Source: Actinomadura sp. 7K507
GTDB lineage: Bacteria; Actinomycetota; Actinomycetes; Streptosporangiales; Streptosporangiaceae
Direction of reading: 5' to 3'
NCBI RefSeq assembly: GCF_004348425.1
Contig: NZ_SMKK01000004.1
Location: forward strand, 1 to 64,000
Length of the DNA stretch: 64,000 nucleotides
Below are positions 17,090 through 25,412 of the stretch, piece by piece (position 1 is the first letter of the stretch; every line of letters begins with the position of its first letter). The notes below the pieces were generated by a model. It saw only the letters and a list, made by a program, of their open reading frames with translations, did not search any database and had not been told where the DNA came from. The translations under genes were made by a program, and so were the position numbers.

Positions 17090-19422
17090 GGCGCCACCGT
17101 CCCGGACCGGACCAGATCGGCGACCGCCTGGGGCGTCAGCGGCAGCCGGGTGACCTCCACGCCGAACGGCGCGAGCGCGTCGGCGACCGCGTTGGCCACC
17201 GCCGGCGGCGCGCCGATCGCCCCGCCCTCGCCGACGCCCTTGTAGCCGCCGGGGCCGGGCGCGGGGGTCTCGACGTGCCCGTGCTCGATGACCGGCACCT
17301 CGGCGGACGTGGGGACGAGGTAGTCCATGAACGTCGTGGTGACCGGGTTGCCGTCGGCGTCGTAGGCCAGGTGCTCGTACAGGACGCCCCCGATGCCCTG
17401 GACGGTGCCGCCCGCGATCTGGCCCTCCACCACGCTCGGGTTGATCATCGGGCCGCAGTCCTCGCTGACGATGTAGCGCAGCAGCGAGACCGCGCCCGTC
17501 ACCACGTCGACCTCGCAGGTGCACACGTGCGTCGCGTTGGCCCAGATGATCGGATGCTCGGGGCGGTACCGGCCGCTGGCCTCCAGCCCGGCCGGGACCC
17601 CGGGCGGCAGCGCCTCGGGCTGGAAGTAGGCCATGGACGCGATCTCGGCCAGCGTCACCTCGGAGCCGGGTACGCCGCGGACCGAGGCCTTCGAACGCGA
17701 CAGCTCGATGTCCTCCGCCGCCGCCTCCAGGTGGTGCGCGGCGATGGCCACGATGCGGTCGCGCAGCACGGAGGCGGTCTCGGTCACGGCGCCCGCGTTC
17801 ATCGAGCCCGACCGGCTGCCGGCCGCGCCGCCGCCGAACGGGGTGATCGCGGTGTCGCCCTGGATGGTGTGGACGTCGCCGATGTCCACCCCCAGCGCGT
17901 CAGCGGCGAGCTGGACGACCGTGGTCTCGATGCTGTTGCCGCTGGACCCGCCCGAGACGTACACGTTGACCTTGCCGGACGGCTCGATCCGGATCGTCGC
18001 GCCCTCGGTGGCGTGCAGTCCCATGGCGCTGGTGGTCGGCTCGACGTAGGTGCACGTGCCCACCCCGAGGTACCGGCCCTCGGCTCGGGCCTGTTCCTGC
18101 TCCTGCCGGAACGCCTCGTAGTCGAGCATCTTCAGCGCCTGCTCGAACGTCTCCAGCGGGGTGATGTCGCTGTAGGGCATGCCGTTGGGATTGGTGTAGG
18201 GGAGTTCGTCCCGCCGCAGCAGGTTCCGGCGGCGCAGCTCGACGGGGTCCATCCCCATCCGGCGCGCCGCGTTGTCCAGCAGCAGCTCGCGTGCCACCGA
18301 CTCGAACTGCCACGGCCCGCGGTAGGCCGTGCGGCCGGAGGTGTTGGAGAACACGCACGTCGTGGTGAAGGCGGCTTCGGGGACGCGGTAGGGGCCCGGG
18401 AAGAACATCCCGGCGGCCATCGCCGTCCCGGCCGGCCAGGGCACCGGGTAGGCGCCGACGTCCTGGACGTAGTCGATGGCGGCGGCGAGGATCGCGCCCT
18501 CGCCGTCGAAGGCGATCCGCGCGTCGCCGTGCTCGTGCCGCGACATGCCGGCGGCCAGGAGGTTCTCCCGCCGGTCCTCGATCCACTTCAGCGCACCGGG
18601 CAGCTTCGGCGCGGCGAGCATGACGCACATGTCCTCGCGCATCGGCATCACCTTCTGGCCGAATCCGCCGCCGGTGTCGCGCATCACGACCCGCACGCGG
18701 TGCTCGTCCAGTCCCAGCAGCCGGGAGCAGAACAGGCGGACCTCGTGCGGTGACTGCGTCGCCGCCCAGATCGCCATCTCCCCGGTGGACGCCGACCACT
18801 CCGCCACGATGCCGCGGGTCTCCATCGGCACCTGCGCGTAGGCCTGCTGGTAGATCGTCTCGCGCACCGTCAGCGGCGCCTCGTCGAAGATCCGCGCGAG
18901 TTCGTCCGGCGACCTGCCGGGCATCTCGCCCGCGATGTTGCGCGGGTATTCGCCGTGCACCAGTTCGCCGGACTCGGGGGCGGTGGTGTAGTCGACGACC
19001 GGCGGCAGCGGGTCGTAGTCGACGGCGACGAGTTCGGCGGCGTCCTCGGCGAGGTAGCGGTCGTCGGCGACGACCAGCGCCACCGGGTCGCCGACGAAGC
19101 GCACCTCGTGCTCGGCGAGCGGCGGGCGCGGGGTGTCGGGGACGTCGCGGCCCATGAGCGTGTACCACTGCTCGCGCACGCCGGGGTTGAGGTCCTCGGC
19201 GACGAAGACGGCGTGGACCCCGTCCATGGCCAGCGCCTCGGACGCGTCGATGGCGGTGATCCGCGCGCGGGCGAGCGGGCTGCGGACGAAGCAGCCGTGG
19301 AGCATCCCGGGACGCACCACGTCGTCCACGAACATCCCGTGACCGGTCAGCAGCCTGGGGTCCTCCACCCGGGGGACACGGGCGCCGGCGTAACGGCCCG
19401 CGGCCGCGGGCACGGCGCTCAC
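17086..19422 (-). CDS. Molybdopterin subunit of a xanthine-oxidase-family hydroxylase
   Basis: About 778 residues. It opens with RVPRVEDPRLLTGHGMFVDD, the family N-terminus. Molybdopterin-contact segments include RDTGGGFGQK, and a catalytic Glu lies in GVGEGGAIGAPP near the C-terminus. The active-site loop reads AYRGPWQ, not AYRCSFR, so this is not form I CO dehydrogenase. More likely it hydroxylates an aldehyde, heterocycle or activated carbon with water. I favour the GTG at 19422 because the protein then begins just before the family motif; an in-frame ATG at 19485 is the alternative, and neither has a good ribosome site. It heads the operon. Confidence 0.92.
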   Translation of the reverse strand: MSAVPAAAGRYAGARVPRVEDPRLLTGHGMFVDDVVRPGMLHGCFVRSPLARARITAIDASEALAMDGVHAVFVAEDLNPGVREQWYTLMGRDVPDTPRPPLAEHEVRFVGDPVALVVADDRYLAEDAAELVAVDYDPLPPVVDYTTAPESGELVHGEYPRNIAGEMPGRSPDELARIFDEAPLTVRETIYQQAYAQVPMETRGIVAEWSASTGEMAIWAATQSPHEVRLFCSRLLGLDEHRVRVVMRDTGGGFGQKVMPMREDMCVMLAAPKLPGALKWIEDRRENLLAAGMSRHEHGDARIAFDGEGAILAAAIDYVQDVGAYPVPWPAGTAMAAGMFFPGPYRVPEAAFTTTCVFSNTSGRTAYRGPWQFESVARELLLDNAARRMGMDPVELRRRNLLRRDELPYTNPNGMPYSDITPLETFEQALKMLDYEAFRQEQEQARAEGRYLGVGTCTYVEPTTSAMGLHATEGATIRIEPSGKVNVYVSGGSSGNSIETTVVQLAADALGVDIGDVHTIQGDTAITPFGGGAAGSRSGSMNAGAVTETASVLRDRIVAIAAHHLEAAAEDIELSRSKASVRGVPGSEVTLAEIASMAYFQPEALPPGVPAGLEASGRYRPEHPIIWANATHVCTCEVDVVTGAVSLLRYIVSEDCGPMINPSVVEGQIAGGTVQGIGGVLYEHLAYDADGNPVTTTFMDYLVPTSAEVPVIEHGHVETPAPGPGGYKGVGEGGAIGAPPAVANAVADALAPFGVEVTRLPLTPQAVADLVRSGTVAP

Positions 19423-19558
19423 CGGTGCACCACGGGTTCGGTCGATGCCATACCAGCCGTCTCCCTGCCTCTCGATGACTCGCATCCCGGTGACTCGGCT
19501 TCGGGTGGCTCAGCTTCGGCGACCCCGCCTCTGGGCGATCCGCGACTCGATATCTAAG

Positions 19559-19585
19559 CTCTCATTTAATGAGAGTAGGATTCTC
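19559..19585. promoter_or_regulatory. Operator site 1 (GAGAGT-N3-ATTCTC) in a divergent promoter
   Basis: Core GAGAGTAGGATTCTC at 19571-19585, preceded by a third half-site CTCTC at 19559-19563 with a 7-base AT-rich spacer. It lies between the molybdenum-hydroxylase operon (minus) and the reductase gene at 19604 (plus), so it could control both. Confidence 0.75.
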
Positions 19586-19603
19586 GCGTCAAGGGAGTGG
19601 TGT

Positions 19604-20647
19604 ATGCGACCGCTGCGAATCGTCCAGTGGGCCACCGGGAACATCGGCACCCGTGCGTTGCGCGGTGTCATCGAGCACCCCGGCATGACGCTGGCGGGTG
19701 TGTACGTGCACAGCCCGGACAAGGTGGGCGCCGACGCCGGTGAACTGTGCGGCCTCGGTGCGACGGGCGTCGCCGCGACCGGTGATCCCGCCGCGATCGT
19801 GGAACTGGGCGCCGACTGCGTCCTGTACATGCCTCGGCTGGGCGACGCCGGCGAGGTGTGCCGGCTGCTGGAGTCCGGCGCGAACGTCGTCACCACCAGG
19901 GGCGACTACCACCATCCCGCCACCATGGACGCCGAGGTCCGCGAGAAGGTCGAGGACGCGTGCGCCCGCGGCGGCGCCTCGCTCCACAGCACCGGGGTCA
20001 GCCCCGGATGGATCACCGAGGCGGTCCCGCTGGTTCTGACGTCCGTCCAGCGGCGCCTCGACCAGGTCACCGTCGACGAGTTCGCCGACCTGTCCCGGCG
20101 CGACTCGCCGGGCCTGCTGTTCGACGTGATGGGCTTCGGCAGGCCCCCGGCGGACTACGACGAGCGCCGCCTGGTCCACGTGCGGGAGAGCTTCGGCCCG
20201 TCACTGCGGGCGGTCGCCGACGCGCTGTCGGTCCCGCTCGACGCGGTCGAGGCGGCGGGGGAGACCGCCACCTCGCCCCGCTTCGTCGAGATCGCGGCGG
20301 GCACGCTGGAGCCGGGCACCGTGACCGCGCAGCGGGTGACCGTGACCGGCCTGCGGGGCGGGCGCCGGGTGCTGCGCTTCCGCGCGACCTGGTACTGCGC
20401 CACCGACCTGGACGCGGACTGGGAACTCCGCGGTAGCGGCTGGCGGATCACGGTGGACGGCGACGCGCCTCTCGACCTCGACGTCCGTTTCCCGTTCCCG
20501 CTGGAGCGGATGAGCGAGTTCACTCCCTCCTACACCGCCAACCGCGCGCTCAACGCCGTCCCCTACGTCTGCGCCGCACCCCCGGGGATTCTGACGACCG
20601 CCGACCTTCCGCAGGTCATCGCCGATCTCGGCGCCGAGCGGAAATAG
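19604..20647 (+). CDS. Dihydrodipicolinate-reductase-like NAD(P)-binding protein
   Basis: A 347-residue protein. The N-terminal Rossmann motif is RIVQWATGNIGTRALRGV, and the rest resembles the DapB/amine-dehydrogenase-like family common in mycobacterial and rhodococcal catabolic clusters. AAGGGAG is 6 bases before the ATG, which fixes the start. These proteins are usually labelled dihydrodipicolinate reductase by fold only; placement in a catabolic regulon suggests reduction or oxidation of a pathway intermediate instead of lysine synthesis. Operator site 1 lies just upstream and site 2 just downstream. Confidence 0.83.
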   Translation: MRPLRIVQWATGNIGTRALRGVIEHPGMTLAGVYVHSPDKVGADAGELCGLGATGVAATGDPAAIVELGADCVLYMPRLGDAGEVCRLLESGANVVTTRGDYHHPATMDAEVREKVEDACARGGASLHSTGVSPGWITEAVPLVLTSVQRRLDQVTVDEFADLSRRDSPGLLFDVMGFGRPPADYDERRLVHVRESFGPSLRAVADALSVPLDAVEAAGETATSPRFVEIAAGTLEPGTVTAQRVTVTGLRGGRRVLRFRATWYCATDLDADWELRGSGWRITVDGDAPLDLDVRFPFPLERMSEFTPSYTANRALNAVPYVCAAPPGILTTADLPQVIADLGAERK

Positions 20648-20648
20648 G

Positions 20649-20675
20649 ATTCTCGTTTTTGAGAAGCGTGATACC
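20649..20675. promoter_or_regulatory. Operator site 2 upstream of the Rieske oxygenase gene
   Basis: Half-sites ATTCTC (20649-20654) and GAGAAG (20661-20666) with a 6-base spacer, then a weak third element GATACC (20670-20675). It lies in the 57-base gap before the Rieske gene. It fits the three-half-site pattern but its N3 core is degenerate. Confidence 0.55.
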
Positions 20676-20704
20676 GTTGGGTGGCAGGCGAAGAAGGGAG
20701 TGGG

Positions 20705-21991
20705 ATGTCGTACTTCAAGAAACCCGCCGAGGGGAGCTGGACCCAGCACTATCCGGAGTTGGGCACCGCGCCGGTGAACTACGAGGACTCCATCTCCCCC
20801 GAGCACTACGAGCTGGAGCGCAAGGCGATCTTCGGCCGCACCTGGCTGAACGTCGGCAGAGTCGAGCAGCTCCCGAAGAAGGGGAGCTACTTCACCCGGG
20901 AGATCGACGCGGCCCGCGCGTCGGTGATCGTGGTCCGCGGCCGGGACGGCGAGATCCGCGCCTTCCACAACATCTGCCGGCACCGCGGGAACAAGCTGGT
21001 CTGGGACGACTACCCGCGGGAGGAGACCAGCGGCGTCTGCCGCCAGTTCACCTGCAAGTACCACGGGTGGCGGTACGACCTGACGGGCGCGGTGACCTTC
21101 GTCCAGCAGGAGGAGGAGTTCTTCGACCTCAAGCGCGAGGACTACGGCCTGGTGCCGGTGCGCGCGGAGGTGTGGGAGGGGTTCGTCTTCGTCAACTTCG
21201 ACGACGACGCCGCGCCGCTTCGCGACTACCTGGGCGGCCTGGCGCACGGCCTGGAGGGCTACCCGTTCGGCGAGATGACGCAGGTCTTCAAGTACCGGGC
21301 CGAGATCGGCAGCAACTGGAAGCTGTTCATCGACGCGTTCGCCGAGTTCTACCACGCGCCGATCCTGCACGCGAAGCAGGCGGTGGGCGACGAGTCGCGC
21401 AAGCTCCAGGCGGCGGGCTTCGAGGCGCTGCACTACGACATCGACGGCCCGCACGGGATGGTGTCGTCCTGGGGAGGCATGGCGCCGCCGAAGGACCCGA
21501 GCATGGTCAAGCCCATCGAGCGGAAGCTGCGCAGCGGCCTGTTCGGCCCGTGGGACCGCGCGATCGACATCGACCCGCTGCCGCCGGGCGTCAACCCGGC
21601 ACGGCACCGGGCCTGGGGCGTCGACTCGTTCCTGTTCTTCCCCAACTTCATGCTGCTGGTGTGGGCGCCGAACTGGTACCTGACGTACCACTACTGGCCG
21701 ACGTCCCACAACACCCACATCTTCGAGGGCGGGCTGTACTTCGTCCCGCCGAAGAACGCCTCCGAGCGGCTCCGGCAGGAACTCGCCGCGGTGACCTTCA
21801 AGGAGTACGGGCTCCAGGACGGCAACACCCTGGAGGCGACCCAGACGATGCTCGAATCGCGGGTGGTGAAGGAGTTCCCGCTGAACGACCAGGAGATCCT
21901 GCTGCGCCACCTGCACCGGACGGCGCGGGAGTACGTGGAGGACCACGAGAAGCGCCAGGGCGCGTCCGGGCCCGTCACGGCCGCGCGCTGA
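20705..21991 (+). CDS. Rieske non-heme iron oxygenase, alpha subunit
   Basis: A 428-residue ring-hydroxylating-oxygenase alpha subunit. The Rieske [2Fe-2S] ligands are Cys91/His93 (CRHRG) and Cys117/His120 (CKYHG). The mononuclear iron site is in DAFAEFYHAPILH, with His217 and His222 as ligands. Length and layout fit aromatic or terpenoid hydroxylases and are broadly like KshA, though I cannot assign that identity. No beta subunit is adjacent. The reductase at 28694-29674, in the same regulon, is the likely electron donor. Start: ATG after AAGGGAG. Confidence 0.92.
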   Translation: MSYFKKPAEGSWTQHYPELGTAPVNYEDSISPEHYELERKAIFGRTWLNVGRVEQLPKKGSYFTREIDAARASVIVVRGRDGEIRAFHNICRHRGNKLVWDDYPREETSGVCRQFTCKYHGWRYDLTGAVTFVQQEEEFFDLKREDYGLVPVRAEVWEGFVFVNFDDDAAPLRDYLGGLAHGLEGYPFGEMTQVFKYRAEIGSNWKLFIDAFAEFYHAPILHAKQAVGDESRKLQAAGFEALHYDIDGPHGMVSSWGGMAPPKDPSMVKPIERKLRSGLFGPWDRAIDIDPLPPGVNPARHRAWGVDSFLFFPNFMLLVWAPNWYLTYHYWPTSHNTHIFEGGLYFVPPKNASERLRQELAAVTFKEYGLQDGNTLEATQTMLESRVVKEFPLNDQEILLRHLHRTAREYVEDHEKRQGASGPVTAAR

Positions 21992-22008
21992 GCGAGAGGA
22001 GCGACCCA

Positions 22009-22335
22009 ATGCCCACGCTGCCACCGGAGTTCACCGACCTGGAGCCCTTCTCCGACTGGTGCCTGGAGACCGAGGGCGAGCGGTTCGCCAGACGGCTCTC
22101 CAGCCCGATGGGCGAGCTGCAGGCGTTCTACGACGCCGCCTTCCCGCGCCTGGAGGAGGCCATGGCCTACCTGGACGGGTTGGAGTTCGACGCCCTGCCC
22201 GAGGACGCCACGCGCCTGCTGTGGCTGCTCTACTCGCTGATCAACGTCTCGTTCCCGGTGGAGGTCTGGAGCCAGGCCCGGGTGCCCGACAGCGGCGCGG
22301 CCTCCCTCGACCTGGTCCTCGAACCGTCCCCCTGA
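22009..22335 (+). CDS. Small protein of unknown function following the Rieske oxygenase
   Basis: A 108-residue acidic protein (MPTLPPEFTDLEPFSDWCLE...) predicted to be mostly helical, without signal peptide, membrane segment or known motif. It begins 17 bases after the Rieske stop with GAGAGGAG before the ATG, so the two genes are almost certainly co-transcribed. Adjacent position suggests an accessory role for the oxygenase. I do not recognise the family. Confidence 0.8.
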   Translation: MPTLPPEFTDLEPFSDWCLETEGERFARRLSSPMGELQAFYDAAFPRLEEAMAYLDGLEFDALPEDATRLLWLLYSLINVSFPVEVWSQARVPDSGAASLDLVLEPSP

Positions 22336-22357
22336 ACCCGCGTCCGCAACCGCCGGC

Positions 22358-22384
22358 GGGCCCCCGCGCAGCGCGCGGGGGCCC
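22358..22384. terminator. Perfect 12-bp hairpin between convergent genes
   Basis: Arms 22358-22369 and 22373-22384 pair perfectly around a 3-base loop. It follows the small Rieske-linked gene and faces the acyl-CoA dehydrogenase operon, so it probably acts in both directions. There is no U-tract, as is usual in GC-rich actinobacteria. Confidence 0.75.
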
Positions 22385-22467
22385 GTCAAGGCATGTCGCC
22401 CGTCAGGACATGCGGGCTCCCTGTCGTCAGGCCATGGGGTCGGTACCGGTCATGGGGCGGCCGAGGG

Positions 22468-23622
22468 TCATCGGGTCCGGGGCAGGCCGAGGATGCGCTC
22501 GGCGATGATGTCGCGCTGGATCTCCGAGGTGCCGCCCGCGATCGTCCCGCCGAAGCTGCGTGCGTACCGCTCGAACCAGCTCCCCGTCATCGTCGGGCCG
22601 TTCATGTGGTTGGGCGGCGCGGTCTCCAGCGGGTGGAGCAGGCCCTCGGGCCCCTTCTCCTCCAGCGCGTTCAGGAGGCCGGCCTGCACGCCCTCCGAGC
22701 CCAGCAGCTTGAGCACCGACAGCTCGGCCGGGTCGCGGGTGCCGCCCAGCTGCCGGTACCCCAGGAGCCTGAGCGCCTGCAGGTCCATCTGCAGGGTCGC
22801 GAACCATTCGGCGTCGCTGGGCGCGTCCCGGATCAGGTCCTCCATGCGCTCGGCGTAGTGCAGCCACAGCAGCGTGCGCTCGTGGCCGAGTGAGCCGTGC
22901 GCGACGGCCCACCCCCTGTTCAGCTCCCCGACCAGGTTCTCCCGCGGGACGCGGACATCGGTGAAGAAGACCTCGTTGAAATCCAGGTCGTCGGGATCGG
23001 CGATCGACCCGAACGGCCGCCGGACCAGCCCCTCGCTGTCGGTGGGGATCAGCAGCACGCTGATCCCCTTGTGCTTGGGCGCGTCCGGATCGGTCCGCAC
23101 GAACGTCAGCAGCACGTCGGCGTCGTGGGCGCCCGAGGTCCACACCTTCTGGCCGTTCACCACGAAATGGTCGCCGCGCGGCTCCGCGCGGGTGCGCAGC
23201 CCGGCCAGGTCGGACCCGGCGCCCGGCTCGCTCATCCCCAGCGACGCGGTGATCTCCGCCCGCAGGATCGGCACCGCCCACCGGCGCTTCTGCTCCTCGG
23301 TCCCGAAGCTCAGGATCGACGCCGCGATGATGCCGACGCCCTGGGGGTTGAAGCTGAGGTAGATCCGCCGCCGCGACAGTTCCTCCTGGTGGACGAGCAT
23401 CTGCGGCAGCGTGGCGTCGCGGCCGCCGAACTCCGGCGGGTTGCCGGGCAGCAGCCAGCCCGCGTCGAACATCTTCCGCTGCCACACGCGCGCCCATTCC
23501 GGGATGTCGGAGCAGGATCTCGACGGCTCCACGGCCTCCTCGGCGGACGGCACGTTCGCGTCCAGCCACGCCGAGAACTCGGCGCGGAACTCTTCGAGCC
23601 CGGGGTCGGAGGTCAGCCTCAT
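22468..23622 (-). CDS. Acyl-CoA dehydrogenase (FadE), long subunit
   Basis: A 384-residue acyl-CoA dehydrogenase. Motifs include SLGMSEPGAGSDLAGL and FVVNGQKVWTSGA (flavin and substrate contacts) and the C-terminal GGTIAGGTSEIQRDII. It oxidises an acyl-CoA to the 2,3-enoyl-CoA with FAD. ATGA overlap with the shorter dehydrogenase upstream suggests the two form an alpha2beta2 heterotetramer, as known for steroid side-chain FadE pairs (ChsE1-ChsE2 type). The short gap (22385-22467) downstream holds only the terminator edge. Confidence 0.92.
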   Translation of the reverse strand: MRLTSDPGLEEFRAEFSAWLDANVPSAEEAVEPSRSCSDIPEWARVWQRKMFDAGWLLPGNPPEFGGRDATLPQMLVHQEELSRRRIYLSFNPQGVGIIAASILSFGTEEQKRRWAVPILRAEITASLGMSEPGAGSDLAGLRTRAEPRGDHFVVNGQKVWTSGAHDADVLLTFVRTDPDAPKHKGISVLLIPTDSEGLVRRPFGSIADPDDLDFNEVFFTDVRVPRENLVGELNRGWAVAHGSLGHERTLLWLHYAERMEDLIRDAPSDAEWFATLQMDLQALRLLGYRQLGGTRDPAELSVLKLLGSEGVQAGLLNALEEKGPEGLLHPLETAPPNHMNGPTMTGSWFERYARSFGGTIAGGTSEIQRDIIAERILGLPRTR

Positions 23623-24515
23623 GATGCCAGCAGCGCCCTTCTGTGCTCGGCGGCGCTGCCGAGGAGCAGGTCACCGGCCTTGGCTCGTTTCAGGTGGTAC
23701 TGCAGCTCGTTCTCCCACGTGTAGCCCATGGCGCCGAAGAGCTGGTAGCCGTTCTGGAACACCGTCCGCTGGCATTCCCCGGCCGCGGCCTTGGCCATCA
23801 GCGCCGCCCGGCGCCGGCGCGGATCGTCCTCGGCGATGGTCAGCGCGGAGAAGTACGCCAGCACCCTGGCCCGTTCGATCGCCACGTGCATGTCGGCGGC
23901 CTTGTGCTTGACGGCCTGGAACGACCCGATCGGCACGCCGAACTGCTCCCGCTGCTTCACGTGCGCCAGCGTGAGGTCCAGGATGCGCCGGCACGACCCG
24001 ACCGTGCTGATCGCCAGCCCCATCAGCGCCATATCCGGGACGTCCTTCACCAGGGGCGCGGCACCGGTCGCCGCCGCGTCCACATGGGCGACGTGGAGCC
24101 CGGGGTCGAAGACGACCTGCCGTTCGGCCGCCACGTCGGAGCCTTCCACCGCCGGGCCCTTCACCACGCGCACGCCGTCCTCGGTGAGCAGCGCGATCTC
24201 GTCGGCGCGGTCGGCGTCGAGGACGAACCGCCCGGCACCGTCGAACACCCCGGTCCCGGCCCCCTCCGGCAGCCGCCCGGCGAGCGGGGCGAACCACGTG
24301 GTGGTGGCGAGAAAGGGGGTCGGGTCGGCGGCGTGACCCAGTTCTTCGAGAACGATCGCCAGCTCGACCGGGGGCGCCTCCAGCCAGCCCAGCTCCCGGT
24401 ACGTCGCCCAGAGGCGCTCGCCGGGCTGCGATCGCGATTTGGCCACCGTCTCCCGGACCATCTCCTGCAGCAGCCGCTGGTCCTCGTCGAACTCGAAGTC
24501 CATCCGGGCACTCAC
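23619..24515 (-). CDS. Acyl-CoA dehydrogenase-like short subunit
   Basis: A 298-residue acyl-CoA dehydrogenase homologue. It is shorter than a typical 380-residue enzyme, mainly because the N-terminal and middle domains are trimmed. The C-terminal helical domain has QREQFGVPIGSFQAVKHKAADM and QLFGAMGYTWENELQYHLKRAK. Short partners of this kind pair with a full-length subunit in heterotetrameric dehydrogenases acting on bulky ring-bearing acyl-CoAs. The start is GTG 24515, preceded closely by GAAGG; ATG 24503 is the alternative. Operator site 3 lies 75 bases upstream. Confidence 0.88.
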   Translation of the reverse strand: MSARMDFEFDEDQRLLQEMVRETVAKSRSQPGERLWATYRELGWLEAPPVELAIVLEELGHAADPTPFLATTTWFAPLAGRLPEGAGTGVFDGAGRFVLDADRADEIALLTEDGVRVVKGPAVEGSDVAAERQVVFDPGLHVAHVDAAATGAAPLVKDVPDMALMGLAISTVGSCRRILDLTLAHVKQREQFGVPIGSFQAVKHKAADMHVAIERARVLAYFSALTIAEDDPRRRRAALMAKAAAGECQRTVFQNGYQLFGAMGYTWENELQYHLKRAKAGDLLLGSAAEHRRALLAS

Positions 24516-24589
24516 ACACCTTCGTGGTCTTTGGGTGGCGTGGTCTTGGTCGCGTGGTCTTGGCCGGCGAAGTCCTGGCCGATCGCGTT

Positions 24590-24604
24590 GAGAATAACAT
24601 TCTC
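24590..24604. promoter_or_regulatory. Operator site 3, perfect GAGAATAACATTCTC
   Basis: A perfect 15-bp palindrome (GAGAAT-AAC-ATTCTC) in the divergent gap between the acyl-CoA dehydrogenase pair and a TetR gene. The identical 15-mer recurs at 31301. Placement next to a TetR gene suggests autoregulation. Confidence 0.85.
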
Positions 24605-24671
24605 GACAATCGTAAGTAAGAGTCTTGTTCAGCGGTATCCCTAGTCTCAGATGTGAAGTATCGTCCGAGGA

Positions 24672-25331
24672 GTGAGTGCGCTCCCCGAGGAACCCGCCTG
24701 GCGCCGACGCGCCGTCGAGCGATCCACCCGTGCCGCCAAGCTCCGTGCCGAGCAGCGCGTCCAGGGCCTACTGGACGCGGCGCGGCGGCTCATCGCGGAG
24801 AAGGGCACGGACTTCACCGTGCAGGAGGTCGTCGAACGGTCGAAGCAGTCCCTGCGCAGCTTCTACCAGCACTTCGACGGCAAGCACGAGCTGCTGCTCG
24901 CGCTGTTCGAGGACGCGCTCGCCCGCTGCTCGGACGAGGTCCGCAAGGCCGCCTCCGGGCCGCGCGATCCGCTGGAGCGGCTCCGGGCCGGGATCGGGTC
25001 GCTGTACGAGCAGTCGCGTCCCAACCCGGGTACCGGCATGCAGAGCCCGCTGTACAGCGACTTCGCCCTCCAGCTCCTGGTCCGGCACCCGGACCAGGTG
25101 GCGACCGCGCACCTCCCGCTGCTCGGCGTCCTGAGCGAGCTCATCGAGGCGGCGTCCGAGGCCGGGGCCATCCCGCCGGGACGGCCGCGCCGCCAGGCGT
25201 CGCTGGTCATGCAGACGGTCATGATCGCGGCCCAGGGCAACGGCGTTCCCGCCGGCGGCCACACCACCCCGGCCTCCGCCGACGAGGTCTGGCAGTTCTG
25301 CTTCACCGGCATCTCGGGCGCGCGGACCTGA
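24672..25331 (+). CDS. TetR-family regulator, candidate reader of the GAGAAT operators
   Basis: A 219-residue TetR regulator. The N-terminal arm (PAWRRRAVERSTRAAKLRAE) precedes the DNA-binding domain, and the recognition region is QEVVERSKQSLRSFYQHFDG. The ligand domain follows (about residues 85-219). It is strikingly similar to the regulator at 44711-45397, most of all in the helix-turn-helix. It is divergent from the acyl-CoA dehydrogenase pair across operator site 3. The GTG start lacks a well-spaced ribosome site, so the true start is less certain than the gene. The ligand is probably a CoA ester or pathway acid, as for KstR-type regulators. Confidence 0.92.
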   Translation: MSALPEEPAWRRRAVERSTRAAKLRAEQRVQGLLDAARRLIAEKGTDFTVQEVVERSKQSLRSFYQHFDGKHELLLALFEDALARCSDEVRKAASGPRDPLERLRAGIGSLYEQSRPNPGTGMQSPLYSDFALQLLVRHPDQVATAHLPLLGVLSELIEAASEAGAIPPGRPRRQASLVMQTVMIAAQGNGVPAGGHTTPASADEVWQFCFTGISGART

Positions 25332-25351
25332 CCGCCCCCCGCAGGCGCGGA

Positions 25352-25373
25352 CCTCCGCGCACGCACGCGGAGG
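25352..25373. terminator. 8-bp hairpin between convergent genes
   Basis: CCTCCGCG (25352-25359) and CGCGGAGG (25366-25373) pair perfectly around a 6-base loop, between the TetR gene and the SDR gene that converge here. Confidence 0.6.
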
Positions 25374-25412
25374 ACGGCGGGGCCGCCCTCCGCGTGATTC
25401 CCGGTCCGGGAC

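Noticed and set aside
17086-19422. Carbon monoxide dehydrogenase (form I)
   Set aside because: The large subunit lacks the AYRCSFR loop and has AYRGPWQ.
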